Positions 53,273 through 61,954 of a stretch of DNA of 64,000 nucleotides are shown here, in pieces; the stretch's first letter is position 1, and each line of letters begins with the position of its first letter. Source of the stretch: Anaerococcus urinomassiliensis (GTDB taxonomy: Bacteria > Bacillota > Clostridia > Tissierellales > Peptoniphilaceae). The position numbers and the translations under genes are program-made. The stretch is taken from positions 1,673,777 through 1,737,776 of the forward strand of contig NZ_LT635782.1 of assembly GCF_900128425.1 (NCBI RefSeq). Reading direction: 5' to 3'. The notes beneath the pieces were generated by a model. It worked only from the letters and a program-made list of their open reading frames with translations, did no database searches and had not been told where the DNA came from.

Positions 53273-53987
53273 CTGTAAGCTCCAAGAATACTGATTCTAG
53301 ATTTTCCTTATGAGTAGAAGAATTTCTAATCTCATCAAAAGTACCAATCGCAATAATTTTCCCCTTGTTTATTATTGCAATCCTATCACATAGTTCTTGA
53401 GCTACGCTCATTACGTGTGTTGAGAAAAACACGGATTTTCCCTTTGCAGTGCGGTCTCTTAGGATTTCTTTAAGGTTATAAGCACTTTTTGCATCAAGTC
53501 CTACCATTGGTTCATCTAGAATCAATACATCAGGGTCATTTATCAATGCTCCAATTAGTGCAAGTCTTTGGGCCATACCGTGAGAATATGTTTCTATTTG
53601 ATCTGCCATGGCCATCCTTATATCAAAAAATTCCAAATAATAATCAAGTCTCTCTTTGCGAGTCTGCTCGTCTATGCCGTATATATCAGCCAGAAAATTT
53701 ATGTATTCATAGCCAGAATAGTTTTCAAAAAGTTCTGGGTTATCAGGTACGTATGAGAATTGTTTCTTATAGGCTATTTGGTCTTCATCCATAGTGATTC
53801 CACCCATGGTAATACTTCCATTAGTGATGGAATTGATGCCAACAATAGACTTTATAGTAGTAGATTTACCTGCTCCATTTGGTCCTAGAAAACCAAATAT
53901 TTCACCATTTCTTACATCAAAAGATATATCATCAACAGCAATTTTGCCGTTGGAATAAGCCTTTGTAAAATTTTTTACTTCAATCAT
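53265..53987 (-). CDS. ABC transporter ATP-binding protein
   Basis: A 240-residue ATPase. Walker A is GPNGAGKSTTIKS, the signature YSHGMAQRLALIGAL and Walker B VLILDEPMVGLDA. The signature has H in place of the second G, which is common in this exporter class. It partners with the membrane gene that overlaps its end. AGGAGG precedes the ATG. It is the first gene of its operon. Confidence 0.93.
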   Translation of the reverse strand: MIEVKNFTKAYSNGKIAVDDISFDVRNGEIFGFLGPNGAGKSTTIKSIVGINSITNGSITMGGITMDEDQIAYKKQFSYVPDNPELFENYSGYEYINFLADIYGIDEQTRKERLDYYLEFFDIRMAMADQIETYSHGMAQRLALIGALINDPDVLILDEPMVGLDAKSAYNLKEILRDRTAKGKSVFFSTHVMSVAQELCDRIAIINKGKIIAIGTFDEIRNSSTHKENLESVFLELTDE

Positions 53988-54118
53988 ATTCGCCTCCTCT
54001 AGCTAAATTGTATCATAGGGGCGAATATATTTAAAATATGAATCATAGTTTTAAAAATACAAGATTTAATTTCTTTCCAGTATAATAAATTTATCTAGTA
54101 AATTTAAGGATGGTAAAA

Positions 54119-55645
54119 ATGAAAAATCATTTTGATGATAAAAGAAAACTAATATTTAGAATATTGGTTGATTCGATAATAGTTGGCATAATCGCAGGCT
54201 TATTTTCAGTCCTCTATAGATTTATTATTTCAAAGATGGATATCTACAGGGGATATTTGTATGCTGATTTTAACCTAAAATCTATACTAATACTATTAAC
54301 TATTGCAATTATTTCTTCTTATGCAATATATAAGCTATTAAAATGGGCGCCTCTTTCTGGTGGAAGTGGTATTCCCCAAATCAGAGCGGAGATACTTGGT
54401 AAGTTTCAAATGGAGGAAGTTCCTACTATTGCTTCAAAAATCATAGGTGGAGGCCTGGGTAATCTCATGGGATTTTCACTAGGCCGTGAGGGCCCATCAA
54501 TCCAAATAGGTGGGGCAAGTGCCAAACTTGTTGGCAAGTTTCTTAAAAGAGAACCTGACGAAATAAAATATTTAATCACTGCAGGAGCTGCCGCAGGCCT
54601 TGCTGCAGCCTTCAATGCCCCTCTAGCTGGTTGTATATTCGCTATTGAGGAGTTGCACAAATCTTATTCCAAATATGTGCTTTTGCCAGCACTTATTGCA
54701 TCAATTACAGCAAATTTCATATCCTTTGTCTTGATGGGACCTGAAACTGCCTTTTCTTTTGCAGTAGCCGAGTCTTTGCCAATGAAACTAATCTGGGTTG
54801 CAATACTTATAGGAATTCTCACAGGAGTTATTGGAGTTTTTTATAATACTTTAATTGTAAAATTTCAAGATATGTTCAAGAAATTAAGCTCACCTATAGC
54901 AAAATATGGCCTATTGATGGCTGTTACAACATTTATTGGCTTTACATTTTTTAAGGCTACTGGCGGTGGCCACGGACTTTTGGAAGAAATGTCTTTGAAC
55001 AAATTTTCTGTAGCTTACATACTGATAATCCTATTAGCTAAACTTTTTTATACAACTTTTTGTTATGGATCTGGAGTCCAAGGTGGTATTTTCTTGCCAG
55101 TCCTTGTCATAGGAGGTTGTTGTGGATCACTGATATTTTTGATGCTTAGAAATGCTGTACCTATAGAACAATTTTATATAAACTTCCTAATACTAGGCAT
55201 GAGTGGCATACTTGCTTCTGTTGTAAGAAGTCCTATCCTTTCAATAATCCTAGTGTCAGAAATGACAAAGACCTTTGAACATCTCATAGCCTTATCAATT
55301 GTTGTAATGGTCTCATATTATATAGCAGAAGCCTTCAAGATAGCTCCAATCTATGACACACTTTTAGAAAGACAATTAAAAGATAAGAATTTGCTAAGTC
55401 CTGTCGAAAGAGAACTTGGAAATTATTCTATTTTTGAATACACCATGGCAGAAAATCTTGAAGTTGTTGGCAAAAGACTAAGAGAAATCGACTTTCCAAA
55501 ACATGTCATCGTCCTAACCATAGAAAGAGACGGCCATGAATTTATTCCAAATGCTGACGACTATATCTTAGCAGCTGACAAATTGACAGTCCTTGAGGAT
55601 GCTACAGATGCCCTAGATATAGACAAATTTTTGAAATATGAATAG
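54119..55645 (+). CDS. ClC-family chloride/proton transporter with RCK-C domain
   Basis: A 508-residue ClC protein. GSGIPQIRAEI, SLGREGPSIQIGG with the gating glutamate, and GSGVQGGIFLPVLVIGG are the three ion-path motifs. A C-terminal TrkA-C/RCK domain of about 70 residues follows (FPKHVIVLTIERDG to LTVLED). The start ATG at 54119 is chosen because AAGGA lies eight bases upstream; an ATG nine bases earlier is in frame but has no spacing. The presence of the gate glutamate suggests an exchanger rather than a channel. It is monocistronic. Confidence 0.92.
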   Translation: MKNHFDDKRKLIFRILVDSIIVGIIAGLFSVLYRFIISKMDIYRGYLYADFNLKSILILLTIAIISSYAIYKLLKWAPLSGGSGIPQIRAEILGKFQMEEVPTIASKIIGGGLGNLMGFSLGREGPSIQIGGASAKLVGKFLKREPDEIKYLITAGAAAGLAAAFNAPLAGCIFAIEELHKSYSKYVLLPALIASITANFISFVLMGPETAFSFAVAESLPMKLIWVAILIGILTGVIGVFYNTLIVKFQDMFKKLSSPIAKYGLLMAVTTFIGFTFFKATGGGHGLLEEMSLNKFSVAYILIILLAKLFYTTFCYGSGVQGGIFLPVLVIGGCCGSLIFLMLRNAVPIEQFYINFLILGMSGILASVVRSPILSIILVSEMTKTFEHLIALSIVVMVSYYIAEAFKIAPIYDTLLERQLKDKNLLSPVERELGNYSIFEYTMAENLEVVGKRLREIDFPKHVIVLTIERDGHEFIPNADDYILAADKLTVLEDATDALDIDKFLKYE

Positions 55646-55650
55646 CAAAA

Positions 55651-55696
55651 AACTCCTTGCCCTTAGCATTATCAAAGCTAAGGTAAGGAGTTTTCT
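55651..55696 (+). terminator. Terminator after the ClC gene
   Basis: AACTCCTTGCCCTTAGC and GCTAAGGTAAGGAGTT form a long stem (55651-55692), followed by TTCTTTT. Confidence 0.9.
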
Positions 55697-55700
55697 TTTA

Positions 55701-56204
55701 TTAATGTTTATGATTATAGTTTTCCCTTATTTCAAAATCCGTCCAGTTAACAACAATGGCAGAAATTACTCCAACCATAGTATCAAAGGTCCTATTAAAG
55801 GCAAAGAGAAAGGGCAAGTTCCCCTCGTTGCCGTGGTTTATGGTAATTGACAAAAATACAATTGCCATAATAGATACAGCCTTAGGTTTGCCAGCCATAG
55901 CCATTACCCAAATTATAATTGACGCTATTAAACTGATCAAAATAAGCTCTACTTCTTTAGGCAGATAATTTGCAGGCACTATCAAAAGAAAGATCAAACC
56001 ACACAAACCACCAAGTATAGTACCAATTACTCTATTTATACCAATCTCACGAGAACCTTCCACGTCCGATTTCAGGCAAATTATGGCGGCAATGGCACTA
56101 TAAAAAGGCAAGCCCTCTCCTGGTCTGAAAGATGAAATCAGCATAGCAAGACTTACAGCAATGAAAGTTTTAACTATTCTAAGGCCAGGTTTCTTAAATT
56201 TCAC
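55701..56204 (-). CDS. FUSC/aromatic acid exporter-like membrane protein
   Basis: A 167-residue membrane protein with four or five helices. The GLRIVKTFIAVSLAMLISSF start and REIGINRVIGTILGGLCGLIF segment match the N-terminal domain of the aromatic acid exporter/FUSC families. It is short and lacks the cytoplasmic half found in full-length members; small versions like this are known. Its start overlaps the nucleoside hydrolase-like gene by four bases. Substrate unknown. Confidence 0.75.
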   Translation of the reverse strand: MKFKKPGLRIVKTFIAVSLAMLISSFRPGEGLPFYSAIAAIICLKSDVEGSREIGINRVIGTILGGLCGLIFLLIVPANYLPKEVELILISLIASIIIWVMAMAGKPKAVSIMAIVFLSITINHGNEGNLPFLFAFNRTFDTMVGVISAIVVNWTDFEIRENYNHKH

Positions 56205-57031
56205 TTTAGACTCCCCATAAGAAAGTCGTAGAAAGTTTCCTCATTTACCCTAGTCGCCCTGTAGTTTTTCTTCCTTGTATCAGTCCTATAAAGACTTCCT
56301 AGCTCACCATCAGAATCGTCAACATGAATGCCAAAACCTGATTCCTCAAAGATAAAAGCCTCTGGCATAAGCATTAGATACATCAAAAGATTGGCCTTAA
56401 GAAGTCTATAATTATCTTTCTTAAATTCATCTAAAATTATATCCAAATTTTTATCATGGCCTGACAATTTGTCAATCATTTCATCTGAAAGATTGACTTG
56501 ATTAGCAATGCCTATTGGCAACAAAAATAAATCAATACTAGAATTTAAAATCTTATCAACAGATCTTGGGTCTTCTATAAAAGTCTCAGAAACTTCGCCA
56601 TCACTTTCCCCTCCAAGGATAAAAATATGGGATATATAATCCTCTATCTCTGGGGCTTCCTCTAACGCCCTGGCAATATTTGTAAGACCAGCTGTAGCAA
56701 TTATATCAAGTTTGCCACAATCACTAGCCTTATCAATTATATTTTCATAGGCAGGCATTTCTTCTATGTAATCTTTTGTAGTAGTAAAAATTTCCTTGTC
56801 CAAATGGTTGTATTCTGAGAAATTCTCTCCAGCTGCCACTGATAAGTATAGGCCATCATCAGCCATAAGGCCTACAATATTTTCTGCCGCAAGCTTTGTA
56901 TTCATCATTCCTGATCCAGTAGACAAGCCCACAAGCTCAAAATCATAAGACTTTGTAGCCATATAAGCCATCAACGCCTCATCTGGCGCAAAATTTGTAT
57001 CTATATATAAAAATGGTTTTTCGTAATCCAT
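56201..57031 (-). CDS. Nucleoside hydrolase-like protein with altered metal site
   Basis: A 276-residue protein that follows the inosine-uridine nucleoside hydrolase fold: IIATAGLTNIARALEE, ISHIFILGGESDG and DPRSVDKIL are recognisable. The N-terminal calcium-binding motif, normally DTDxGxDDAxA, reads DTNFAPDEALM, so one metal aspartate is Asn and another is Glu. The C-terminal half is divergent. It may have lost nucleosidase activity or bind another ligand. Its stop overlaps the start of the FUSC-like gene. Confidence 0.75.
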   Translation of the reverse strand: MDYEKPFLYIDTNFAPDEALMAYMATKSYDFELVGLSTGSGMMNTKLAAENIVGLMADDGLYLSVAAGENFSEYNHLDKEIFTTTKDYIEEMPAYENIIDKASDCGKLDIIATAGLTNIARALEEAPEIEDYISHIFILGGESDGEVSETFIEDPRSVDKILNSSIDLFLLPIGIANQVNLSDEMIDKLSGHDKNLDIILDEFKKDNYRLLKANLLMYLMLMPEAFIFEESGFGIHVDDSDGELGSLYRTDTRKKNYRATRVNEETFYDFLMGSLK

Positions 57032-57076
57032 AATACCTCACTTTTTTCTACTATACTAAGATAAGGCATTTTTACC

Positions 57077-57101
57077 ATAAAAAAGGACAGCTTAGCTGCC
57101 C
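57077..57101 (-). terminator. Terminator after the toxin gene
   Basis: GGACAG-CTTAG-CTGCCC (57085-57101) forms a stem with one G-U pair and is followed on the minus strand by a T run. Confidence 0.75.
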
Positions 57102-57124
57102 TGTGATTGTACAGTTACAAATCC

Positions 57125-57388
57125 TCATCTATAGATTTCTCTCCTGTGGCCTAGGCTTAAAGCTAGGATTAGAAGCTTATCATCCTCTATTTTGCAAATA
57201 AGTCTATAATCACCAATCCTATATCTCCAAAGCCCTTGTTTATCTCCAACAAGAGCTTTGCCCCTAAGCCTTGGATTTTCCAAAGTAATTATATTATTTT
57301 TAATATATTTTAGGATTAACCTAGCATTTGACTTATCCATCTTGCGTAACTGTTTATCAAATCTATCAGTTGTTTCAAAACTATACAT
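57125..57388 (-). CDS. RelE-family toxin
   Basis: An 87-residue RelE/ParE-superfamily toxin. FDKQLRKMDKSNARLILKYI forms the two N-terminal helices, LRGKALVGDKQGLWRYRIGDYRLICKI is the core sheet and HRREIYR the C-terminal end, matching mRNA interferases that cut at the ribosome. The ATG at 57388 overlaps the end of the antitoxin gene and has GAGGA six bases upstream; a TTG further upstream is less likely. The antitoxin comes first, as usual. Confidence 0.88.
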   Translation of the reverse strand: MYSFETTDRFDKQLRKMDKSNARLILKYIKNNIITLENPRLRGKALVGDKQGLWRYRIGDYRLICKIEDDKLLILALSLGHRREIYR

Positions 57389-57608
57389 CAAATTCCTCAA
57401 ATAATTCTTCTATTGGATGAGAAACTGGATCTTTTAAATATTCTTCGTAAGCCTCTTCGCCAACTTTTATGTCGTAATCATCTTCCAGCTTATCAAGTAT
57501 AGCGGATTTCACTACATCAGAAAAACTCCTATTGGCAAAATCAGCGTATTCATTAATAGCTCTCTCTTCTTCCCTAGTAAATCTAATTGATTTTACAACT
57601 GTATCCAT
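57381..57608 (-). CDS. RelB-like antitoxin (DUF6290-type)
   Basis: A 75-residue antitoxin. VKSIRFTREEERAINEYADF and RSFSDVVKSAILDKLED form a ribbon-helix-helix DNA-binding domain, and the acidic C-terminus (LKDPVSHPIEELFEEFDV) would wrap the toxin. GGGGGG lies before the ATG. The toxin start codon lies within its last codons, so the two are coupled. The pair probably autoregulates through the RHH domain. Confidence 0.87.
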   Translation of the reverse strand: MDTVVKSIRFTREEERAINEYADFANRSFSDVVKSAILDKLEDDYDIKVGEEAYEEYLKDPVSHPIEELFEEFDV

Positions 57609-57680
57609 AAAATCCCCCCCTTGTTTCGTAATACAATTGTACTACTAATCCATGATTTTTCAATAAAGCTATTAATTAAA

Positions 57681-58310
57681 CTAAAGTTCTTTATTCTCAT
57701 ATATTTTAATAGAAATAACTAAGGATATAATATTTAAAGCAAGAGCTAGAAATAAAATTACTAATCCAGCATGACTTTTGCCAATTATTATATTTTCTTG
57801 TAAAAAGTTAATTACTAAGTCTTCATTTTCCCACAAATAATTCACTATCATAAAGATAAAAATATATATAAATATAAAAAATGTTCTAGCTTTTTGACTT
57901 CCAAATTTATACATTAGAGGCATTTGGATTAGTGGTATTAAGCTTGACGATAAGATTATAATTGGTATTAGAAGATTTATCGAAAATAAGTTAGGATTGT
58001 TTACCTTTAATCTTCCCAGAAGTCCTATTAATACTGCTAATCCAGCAAATATCCATATAATAAGGTATCTAGAAAAAACAATTTTCCTTTTATTTATCCC
58101 CATACCTACTATATATTTATCTGCATTTGATTTTATATCTACATCAAATAAAGCATTTAAAAGAGCTATTGGTATTAATATAAAAAATCCTGATGATAAC
58201 ATTAGCTGACCTTCTCTGTATTCATATCCTGCTATTAATACAATCAACATGGCTATAAACAAAAAGTATTTTTTTATCGAAATCAAATCTTTATATATCA
58301 AGGCTTTCAT
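57681..58310 (-). CDS. ABC-2-type transporter permease
   Basis: A 209-residue membrane protein with about six hydrophobic segments, similar to the BcrB/ABC-2 permeases that follow GntR and ATPase genes. MKALIYKDLISIKKYF is the usual cytoplasmic start. It overlaps the ATPase gene by 20 bases. The exporter substrate is unknown; related operons respond to cell-envelope antibiotics. Confidence 0.85.
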   Translation of the reverse strand: MKALIYKDLISIKKYFLFIAMLIVLIAGYEYREGQLMLSSGFFILIPIALLNALFDVDIKSNADKYIVGMGINKRKIVFSRYLIIWIFAGLAVLIGLLGRLKVNNPNLFSINLLIPIIILSSSLIPLIQMPLMYKFGSQKARTFFIFIYIFIFMIVNYLWENEDLVINFLQENIIIGKSHAGLVILFLALALNIISLVISIKIYENKEL

Positions 58311-59160
58311 TGTAGGCCTCCTTTATCATATATACCATAATGTCTTCGATACTAGGATTTTCTAGCTCTATTCCTTCTGGCATTTCTTCTCTTATCACCA
58401 AACATTCATGGCCAAATTTGTGTTTCCTGACTGCAATAATTGCATTTTTATCCAAACTTTCATATTCTTCATCATTTAATGAAACTAAGCCATAAATCTC
58501 TATTAGTTTATCTTTTTCCTCGTTAAATAATAAATCCCCTTTGTGGATAAAGGCAATATAGTCAGCTATTTTTTCTAAGTCAGACAAAATATGAGAAGAT
58601 ATTAAGACTGTGTGTTTCTCATCTTGGATAAAATCAAGTAGAATATCCAAAAAATCATCTCTTGCAACTGGATCAAGTCCACTTGTTGCCTCATCTAATA
58701 TTAATAGTTCAGCATTGTGAGATAGGGCCAAAGCAAAAGATAATTTCATTTTCATACCACGAGAAAAAGATTTTATTGCTTGTTTTTCTGGCAAATCGAA
58801 TCTATTCACCAAACCATAAAATACATCTTCTTGCCAATAGTCCCTATAAAGCTTTTCATGAAATGTTTCAATTTCACCAATATCCATATTATCTGGCAAA
58901 TACAAGTCATCATAAACAAATCCAATTTTATATTTTTCCTCTTCAGTAAGATTATTTATATCTTTGCCAAATACTTCAATTGTTCCTCTATCTTTCTTTA
59001 AGGCATTCAACAGTAATTTTAATGTTGTTGATTTGCCCGCCCCATTTTCTCCAATAAGACCTGTTACAGTTCCCTTTTTGATATTAAGGTCTAATGGTCC
59101 TAACTTAAAGCCTAAGAATTCTTTTTCAACATTTTTTAGCTTGATTATATCATCCATCAT
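58291..59160 (-). CDS. ABC transporter ATP-binding protein of the GntR operon
   Basis: A 289-residue ATPase. Walker A is GENGAGKSTTLK, the signature SFSRGMKMKLSFALAL and Walker B LLILDEATSGLDPVA. The C-terminal ~70 residues contain an extension typical of YtrB-type proteins. Its start overlaps the GntR gene by 11 bases; two adjacent ATG codons (MM) are possible starts. The unit GntR-ATPase-permease matches the ytrA-type arrangement. Confidence 0.92.
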   Translation of the reverse strand: MMDDIIKLKNVEKEFLGFKLGPLDLNIKKGTVTGLIGENGAGKSTTLKLLLNALKKDRGTIEVFGKDINNLTEEEKYKIGFVYDDLYLPDNMDIGEIETFHEKLYRDYWQEDVFYGLVNRFDLPEKQAIKSFSRGMKMKLSFALALSHNAELLILDEATSGLDPVARDDFLDILLDFIQDEKHTVLISSHILSDLEKIADYIAFIHKGDLLFNEEKDKLIEIYGLVSLNDEEYESLDKNAIIAVRKHKFGHECLVIREEMPEGIELENPSIEDIMVYMIKEAYNESLDI

Positions 59161-59527
59161 AATCCTCCAATATATCGAATAAGGATACTATTTCCTCTTT
59201 TGAGATGTCGGCAATCTTGGCTAAATCATTAATTTCTTTTACATATTCCTCTATCTTAATCATAAGTTTTTCCCTAACAATCTTGGGATCTTGGCTTTTG
59301 ATAAAAGAACCCTTGCCAGCAACAGTGTTAATTAGTCCTTCTTTTTCAAGCTCGTCATAGGCTCTTTTTGTAGTAATAACACTGACCTTAAGCTCTTTTG
59401 CCAAAAATCTTATAGAGGGTAAAGGTTCGTTAATGTCTAATTCATCATTTAAAATAGCATCTCTTATCTGGTTTTTGATTTGTAAATATATCGGATCTTT
59501 ACTCGAGTACTTTATTTTTATATCCAT
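59150..59527 (-). CDS. GntR-family regulator (YtrA type)
   Basis: A 125-residue short GntR regulator. The winged helix reads LPSIRFLAKELKVSVITTKRAYDELEKEGLI, and a short helical tail replaces a ligand domain, as in YtrA proteins. It is the first gene of an ABC exporter operon and probably represses it. A possible promoter on its strand is TTGACA (59570-59575) with a poor -10 about 17 bases on, near a TGTATATAGTGTATATT tract that could be an operator. No inducer is apparent. Confidence 0.88.
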   Translation of the reverse strand: MDIKIKYSSKDPIYLQIKNQIRDAILNDELDINEPLPSIRFLAKELKVSVITTKRAYDELEKEGLINTVAGKGSFIKSQDPKIVREKLMIKIEEYVKEINDLAKIADISKEEIVSLFDILEDYDG

Positions 59528-59596
59528 ATATCCTCCATCTGTATATAGTGTATATTAACAGTTATAATCTGTCAATGCCTATTATAAAATACCACA

Positions 59597-59623
59597 CAAA
59601 AAAAGATGCGATTTCTCGCATCT
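59597..59623 (-). terminator. Terminator after the sigma factor gene
   Basis: AGATGCGA (59604-59611) pairs with TCGCATCT (59616-59623) around TTTC; a T run follows on the minus strand. Confidence 0.9.
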
Positions 59624-59624
59624 T

Positions 59625-60698
59625 TTAGTTTTCGCTATCAGAAAACTCTTTTAATTTTCCTAAGGCTTGGTTTTCTATTTGTCTGATTCTCTCTCTTGAT
59701 AGGTCGTAGATTGTGCCTATTTCTTCTAGAGTTTTTGGTTTTTCGTTGTCTAGACCATAACGGTAGATTATGATTTGTTTTTCTCTATCTGTAAGTTGGT
59801 CTAGGGCTTTCATTAGGAAGTTTTCCATGTCACGTTCTAGTATTAGCATGTCAACTGGGGTTGACTCGTCTCCTACCATGTCCATCAGCTCATCACCTGT
59901 GGAGTCCTCAGAGTCCAGATTGATGTTTAGGGATGTTGAGTTTACTTGGTTACGGTTGATTAAAAATAGGTCATCAGCTTGTTTTTTGTCTATGCCCTCT
60001 TTTTCCAAGATTTTGTATAATTCTTCATCGCTAGCTTCTGGATTTGCCTTTAGGATTTGCTTTAGTTTGTTTAGTTTCAAGTACTTGCCAGCAGGTATCC
60101 TTATGGTGTGACCTTCTTTGTTGATAGCTTTCCTTATTGCCTTGTCTATCCATTTGTAAGCATAGGTTGTAAATTTGTAGCCTAGACTTAGGTCAAATTT
60201 TTCTGCTGCTCTTATCATACCAAGCATACCTGATTGGACTAGGTCTTCAAGATCAAGGTCATTACCGTGCGATCTATAGAAGTATGATGCACGACTTCTT
60301 ACAAGACCTTGGTTTTTTTCTACTAGGGCTGCTAGGGCATTTTGGTTGCCTGCCTGGAATTGTTCTACTATCTCTTCATTGGTCATGTCGGATAGTTTCA
60401 TCATATCTTTTCTAGAAAGTGGAGTGATGGCTGTGGATTCGCTCCTTTTTATAGGGGCGTCGTCCTCTTCATCATCGACTTCATCTATTGCTTCATCTTC
60501 GATGTCGCTATCTTCGTCGATTTCCTCTACCTCTACTATTATTTCTTCTTCTAGTAGATATTCTTCTAGTTCTTCTTTTTCTTCATCTGATAATTCTTCT
60601 AGGACACTTGAGATTTCTTCTTCGCTCATATCTTCGGAGTTGAAGAATGAACGAATTTTCTCAAGTGTCACATCTTCTTTTAAATTTATTTTATCCAT
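59625..60698 (-). CDS. Sigma-70 family RNA polymerase sigma factor, RpoD-like
   Basis: A 357-residue sigma factor. Residues 1-90 are strongly acidic (EEELEEYLLEEEIIVEVEEI and many D/E runs). Region 2 has LVQSGMLGMIRAAEKFDLSLGYKFTTYAYKW, then TIRIP; region 4 has LTDREKQIIIYRYGLD and LEEIGTIYDLSRERIRQIENQALGKL, close to the housekeeping consensus. Region 2.4 differs from primary sigma factors (AYKWIDKAIRKAI instead of WWIRQAITRAI). It occupies the place sigH normally has after yacP. It may be the primary sigma factor or a close relative; an N-terminal acidic region supports the former. Confidence 0.87.
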   Translation of the reverse strand: MDKINLKEDVTLEKIRSFFNSEDMSEEEISSVLEELSDEEKEELEEYLLEEEIIVEVEEIDEDSDIEDEAIDEVDDEEDDAPIKRSESTAITPLSRKDMMKLSDMTNEEIVEQFQAGNQNALAALVEKNQGLVRSRASYFYRSHGNDLDLEDLVQSGMLGMIRAAEKFDLSLGYKFTTYAYKWIDKAIRKAINKEGHTIRIPAGKYLKLNKLKQILKANPEASDEELYKILEKEGIDKKQADDLFLINRNQVNSTSLNINLDSEDSTGDELMDMVGDESTPVDMLILERDMENFLMKALDQLTDREKQIIIYRYGLDNEKPKTLEEIGTIYDLSRERIRQIENQALGKLKEFSDSEN

Positions 60699-60735
60699 AT
60701 CTTACCTTTTAGTGAATTTATTTTACCTTGTATCG

Positions 60736-61263
60736 CTAATTAGATTCCAAGTCTTTTTTCATTTGGTCAATTTTTTCTATCAATTCATTTGATAGAGGAA
60801 ATGACTTAAAATTACGGTTGAAATCCGCTTTTCTTTTACGTTTTATCTTTGAATTATTGTTAAAAATATCAGCTTTTAGCTCAGTTGAAGTCATCCTGCT
60901 TGCTCCCTTGCTTGTGGCAAGGATTTGTATTTGCCCATCATCTGTGACCACCTTTAGATTGTGCCTACGACCTATATCTAAAATTTGTTTTTCTATGTAG
61001 GTGTCGGCCGTTTGAAATCTTTTTGTGTAGACAATTTCCATACCATATTTTTCTTCGATTGTCTCTTTGGGTCTATCAAGATTGTAGGCATCAAAGACTA
61101 TTATGACTTCCTCCCCACTCATGGACATATATTCTGCTAATTCTTCTACGAGAGCAAGCCTTGCATCTTCTAAATTTTGCTTGGCTAGTTCTTTTAGTTC
61201 TGGCCAAGCATTTATCACATTATATCCATCTATAATGGTGATATTTCTTTTAGTTAAAGCCAT
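60736..61263 (-). CDS. yacP: YacP/Rae1-type NYN-domain ribonuclease-like protein
   Basis: A 175-residue NYN-domain protein. ITIIDGYNVINAWPEL and VIIVFDAYNLDRP provide the PIN-like acidic site. VVTDDGQIQILATSKGASRMTS is another conserved segment, and the tail is basic. In Bacillus the homologue Rae1 cuts mRNA on the ribosome. It overlaps rlmB by 14 bases. Neighbours are conserved across Firmicutes. Confidence 0.92.
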   Translation of the reverse strand: MALTKRNITIIDGYNVINAWPELKELAKQNLEDARLALVEELAEYMSMSGEEVIIVFDAYNLDRPKETIEEKYGMEIVYTKRFQTADTYIEKQILDIGRRHNLKVVTDDGQIQILATSKGASRMTSTELKADIFNNNSKIKRKRKADFNRNFKSFPLSNELIEKIDQMKKDLESN

Positions 61264-61954
61264 TTTGCCTTACAACCTCGTACATAGAAATAGCACTTGC
61301 AACTGACGCATTTAGGCTATTGACCAAACCTTGCATAGGAATTTTGACTAGCATGTCACAGTGCTCTCTTACCATCCTGCTAAGGCCATCGCCCTCGTTG
61401 CCAACAACAAGAGCAACTTTTCCCTTAAGGTCAGTTTGGTCGATAGAACTTTCTGCTTCGCCTGCTAGGCCATAGATCCAAAAGCCTCGCTCTTTCAATT
61501 CTTCCATAGTACGGTTGAGGTTTTTTACCATGACAATCTTGATATTATTTATTGCTCCAGCACTTGTCTTATATACTGTTGGTGTGACCTTGGCTGAGCG
61601 GCGTTCTGGTATGATTACTCCATCAAAACCAAAGCTTTCAGCAGATCTAATGATGGCTCCAAGGTTGTGGGGGTCTTCTATTTTGTCAAGCAATATAAGT
61701 TTTTCTGAGTCTGATAAGTCATCCAAGGATCCATATTTGAATGATTCAACTTCGATCATCACACCTTGGTGATTGCCTTCTACATCTTTAAAAAAGTTTT
61801 TGTCTACAAATTTGATCTCTACCTTTGCTCTAGTAAGCTTATCTATGATTTTTCCTACTATGGGTGTTTTTTGATCTATGATATAGGCCTTATTGATTGC
61901 AACTCCTGCATCAATAGTTTCAAGAACTGGCTTTCTGCCATAAATCTTATCCAT
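61250..61954 (-). CDS. rlmB: 23S rRNA (guanosine-2'-O)-methyltransferase RlmB/TrmH family
   Basis: A 234-residue SPOUT methyltransferase. The N-terminal GRKPVLETIDAG-type substrate domain is followed by LLDKIEDPHNLGAIIRSAESFG, VGNEGDGLSRMV and VKIPMQGLVNSLNASVASAI, the three SPOUT motifs with the SAM-binding knot. It methylates 23S rRNA in the RlmB role; YacO-type tRNA methylation is an alternative. It shares one base with cysS. Confidence 0.93.
   Translation of the reverse strand: MDKIYGRKPVLETIDAGVAINKAYIIDQKTPIVGKIIDKLTRAKVEIKFVDKNFFKDVEGNHQGVMIEVESFKYGSLDDLSDSEKLILLDKIEDPHNLGAIIRSAESFGFDGVIIPERRSAKVTPTVYKTSAGAINNIKIVMVKNLNRTMEELKERGFWIYGLAGEAESSIDQTDLKGKVALVVGNEGDGLSRMVREHCDMLVKIPMQGLVNSLNASVASAISMYEVVRQNGFN

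Noticed and set aside
59541..59557. Defined GntR operator before the ABC exporter operon
   Set aside because: TGTATATAGTGTATATT is only partly symmetric, so no exact site can be stated.
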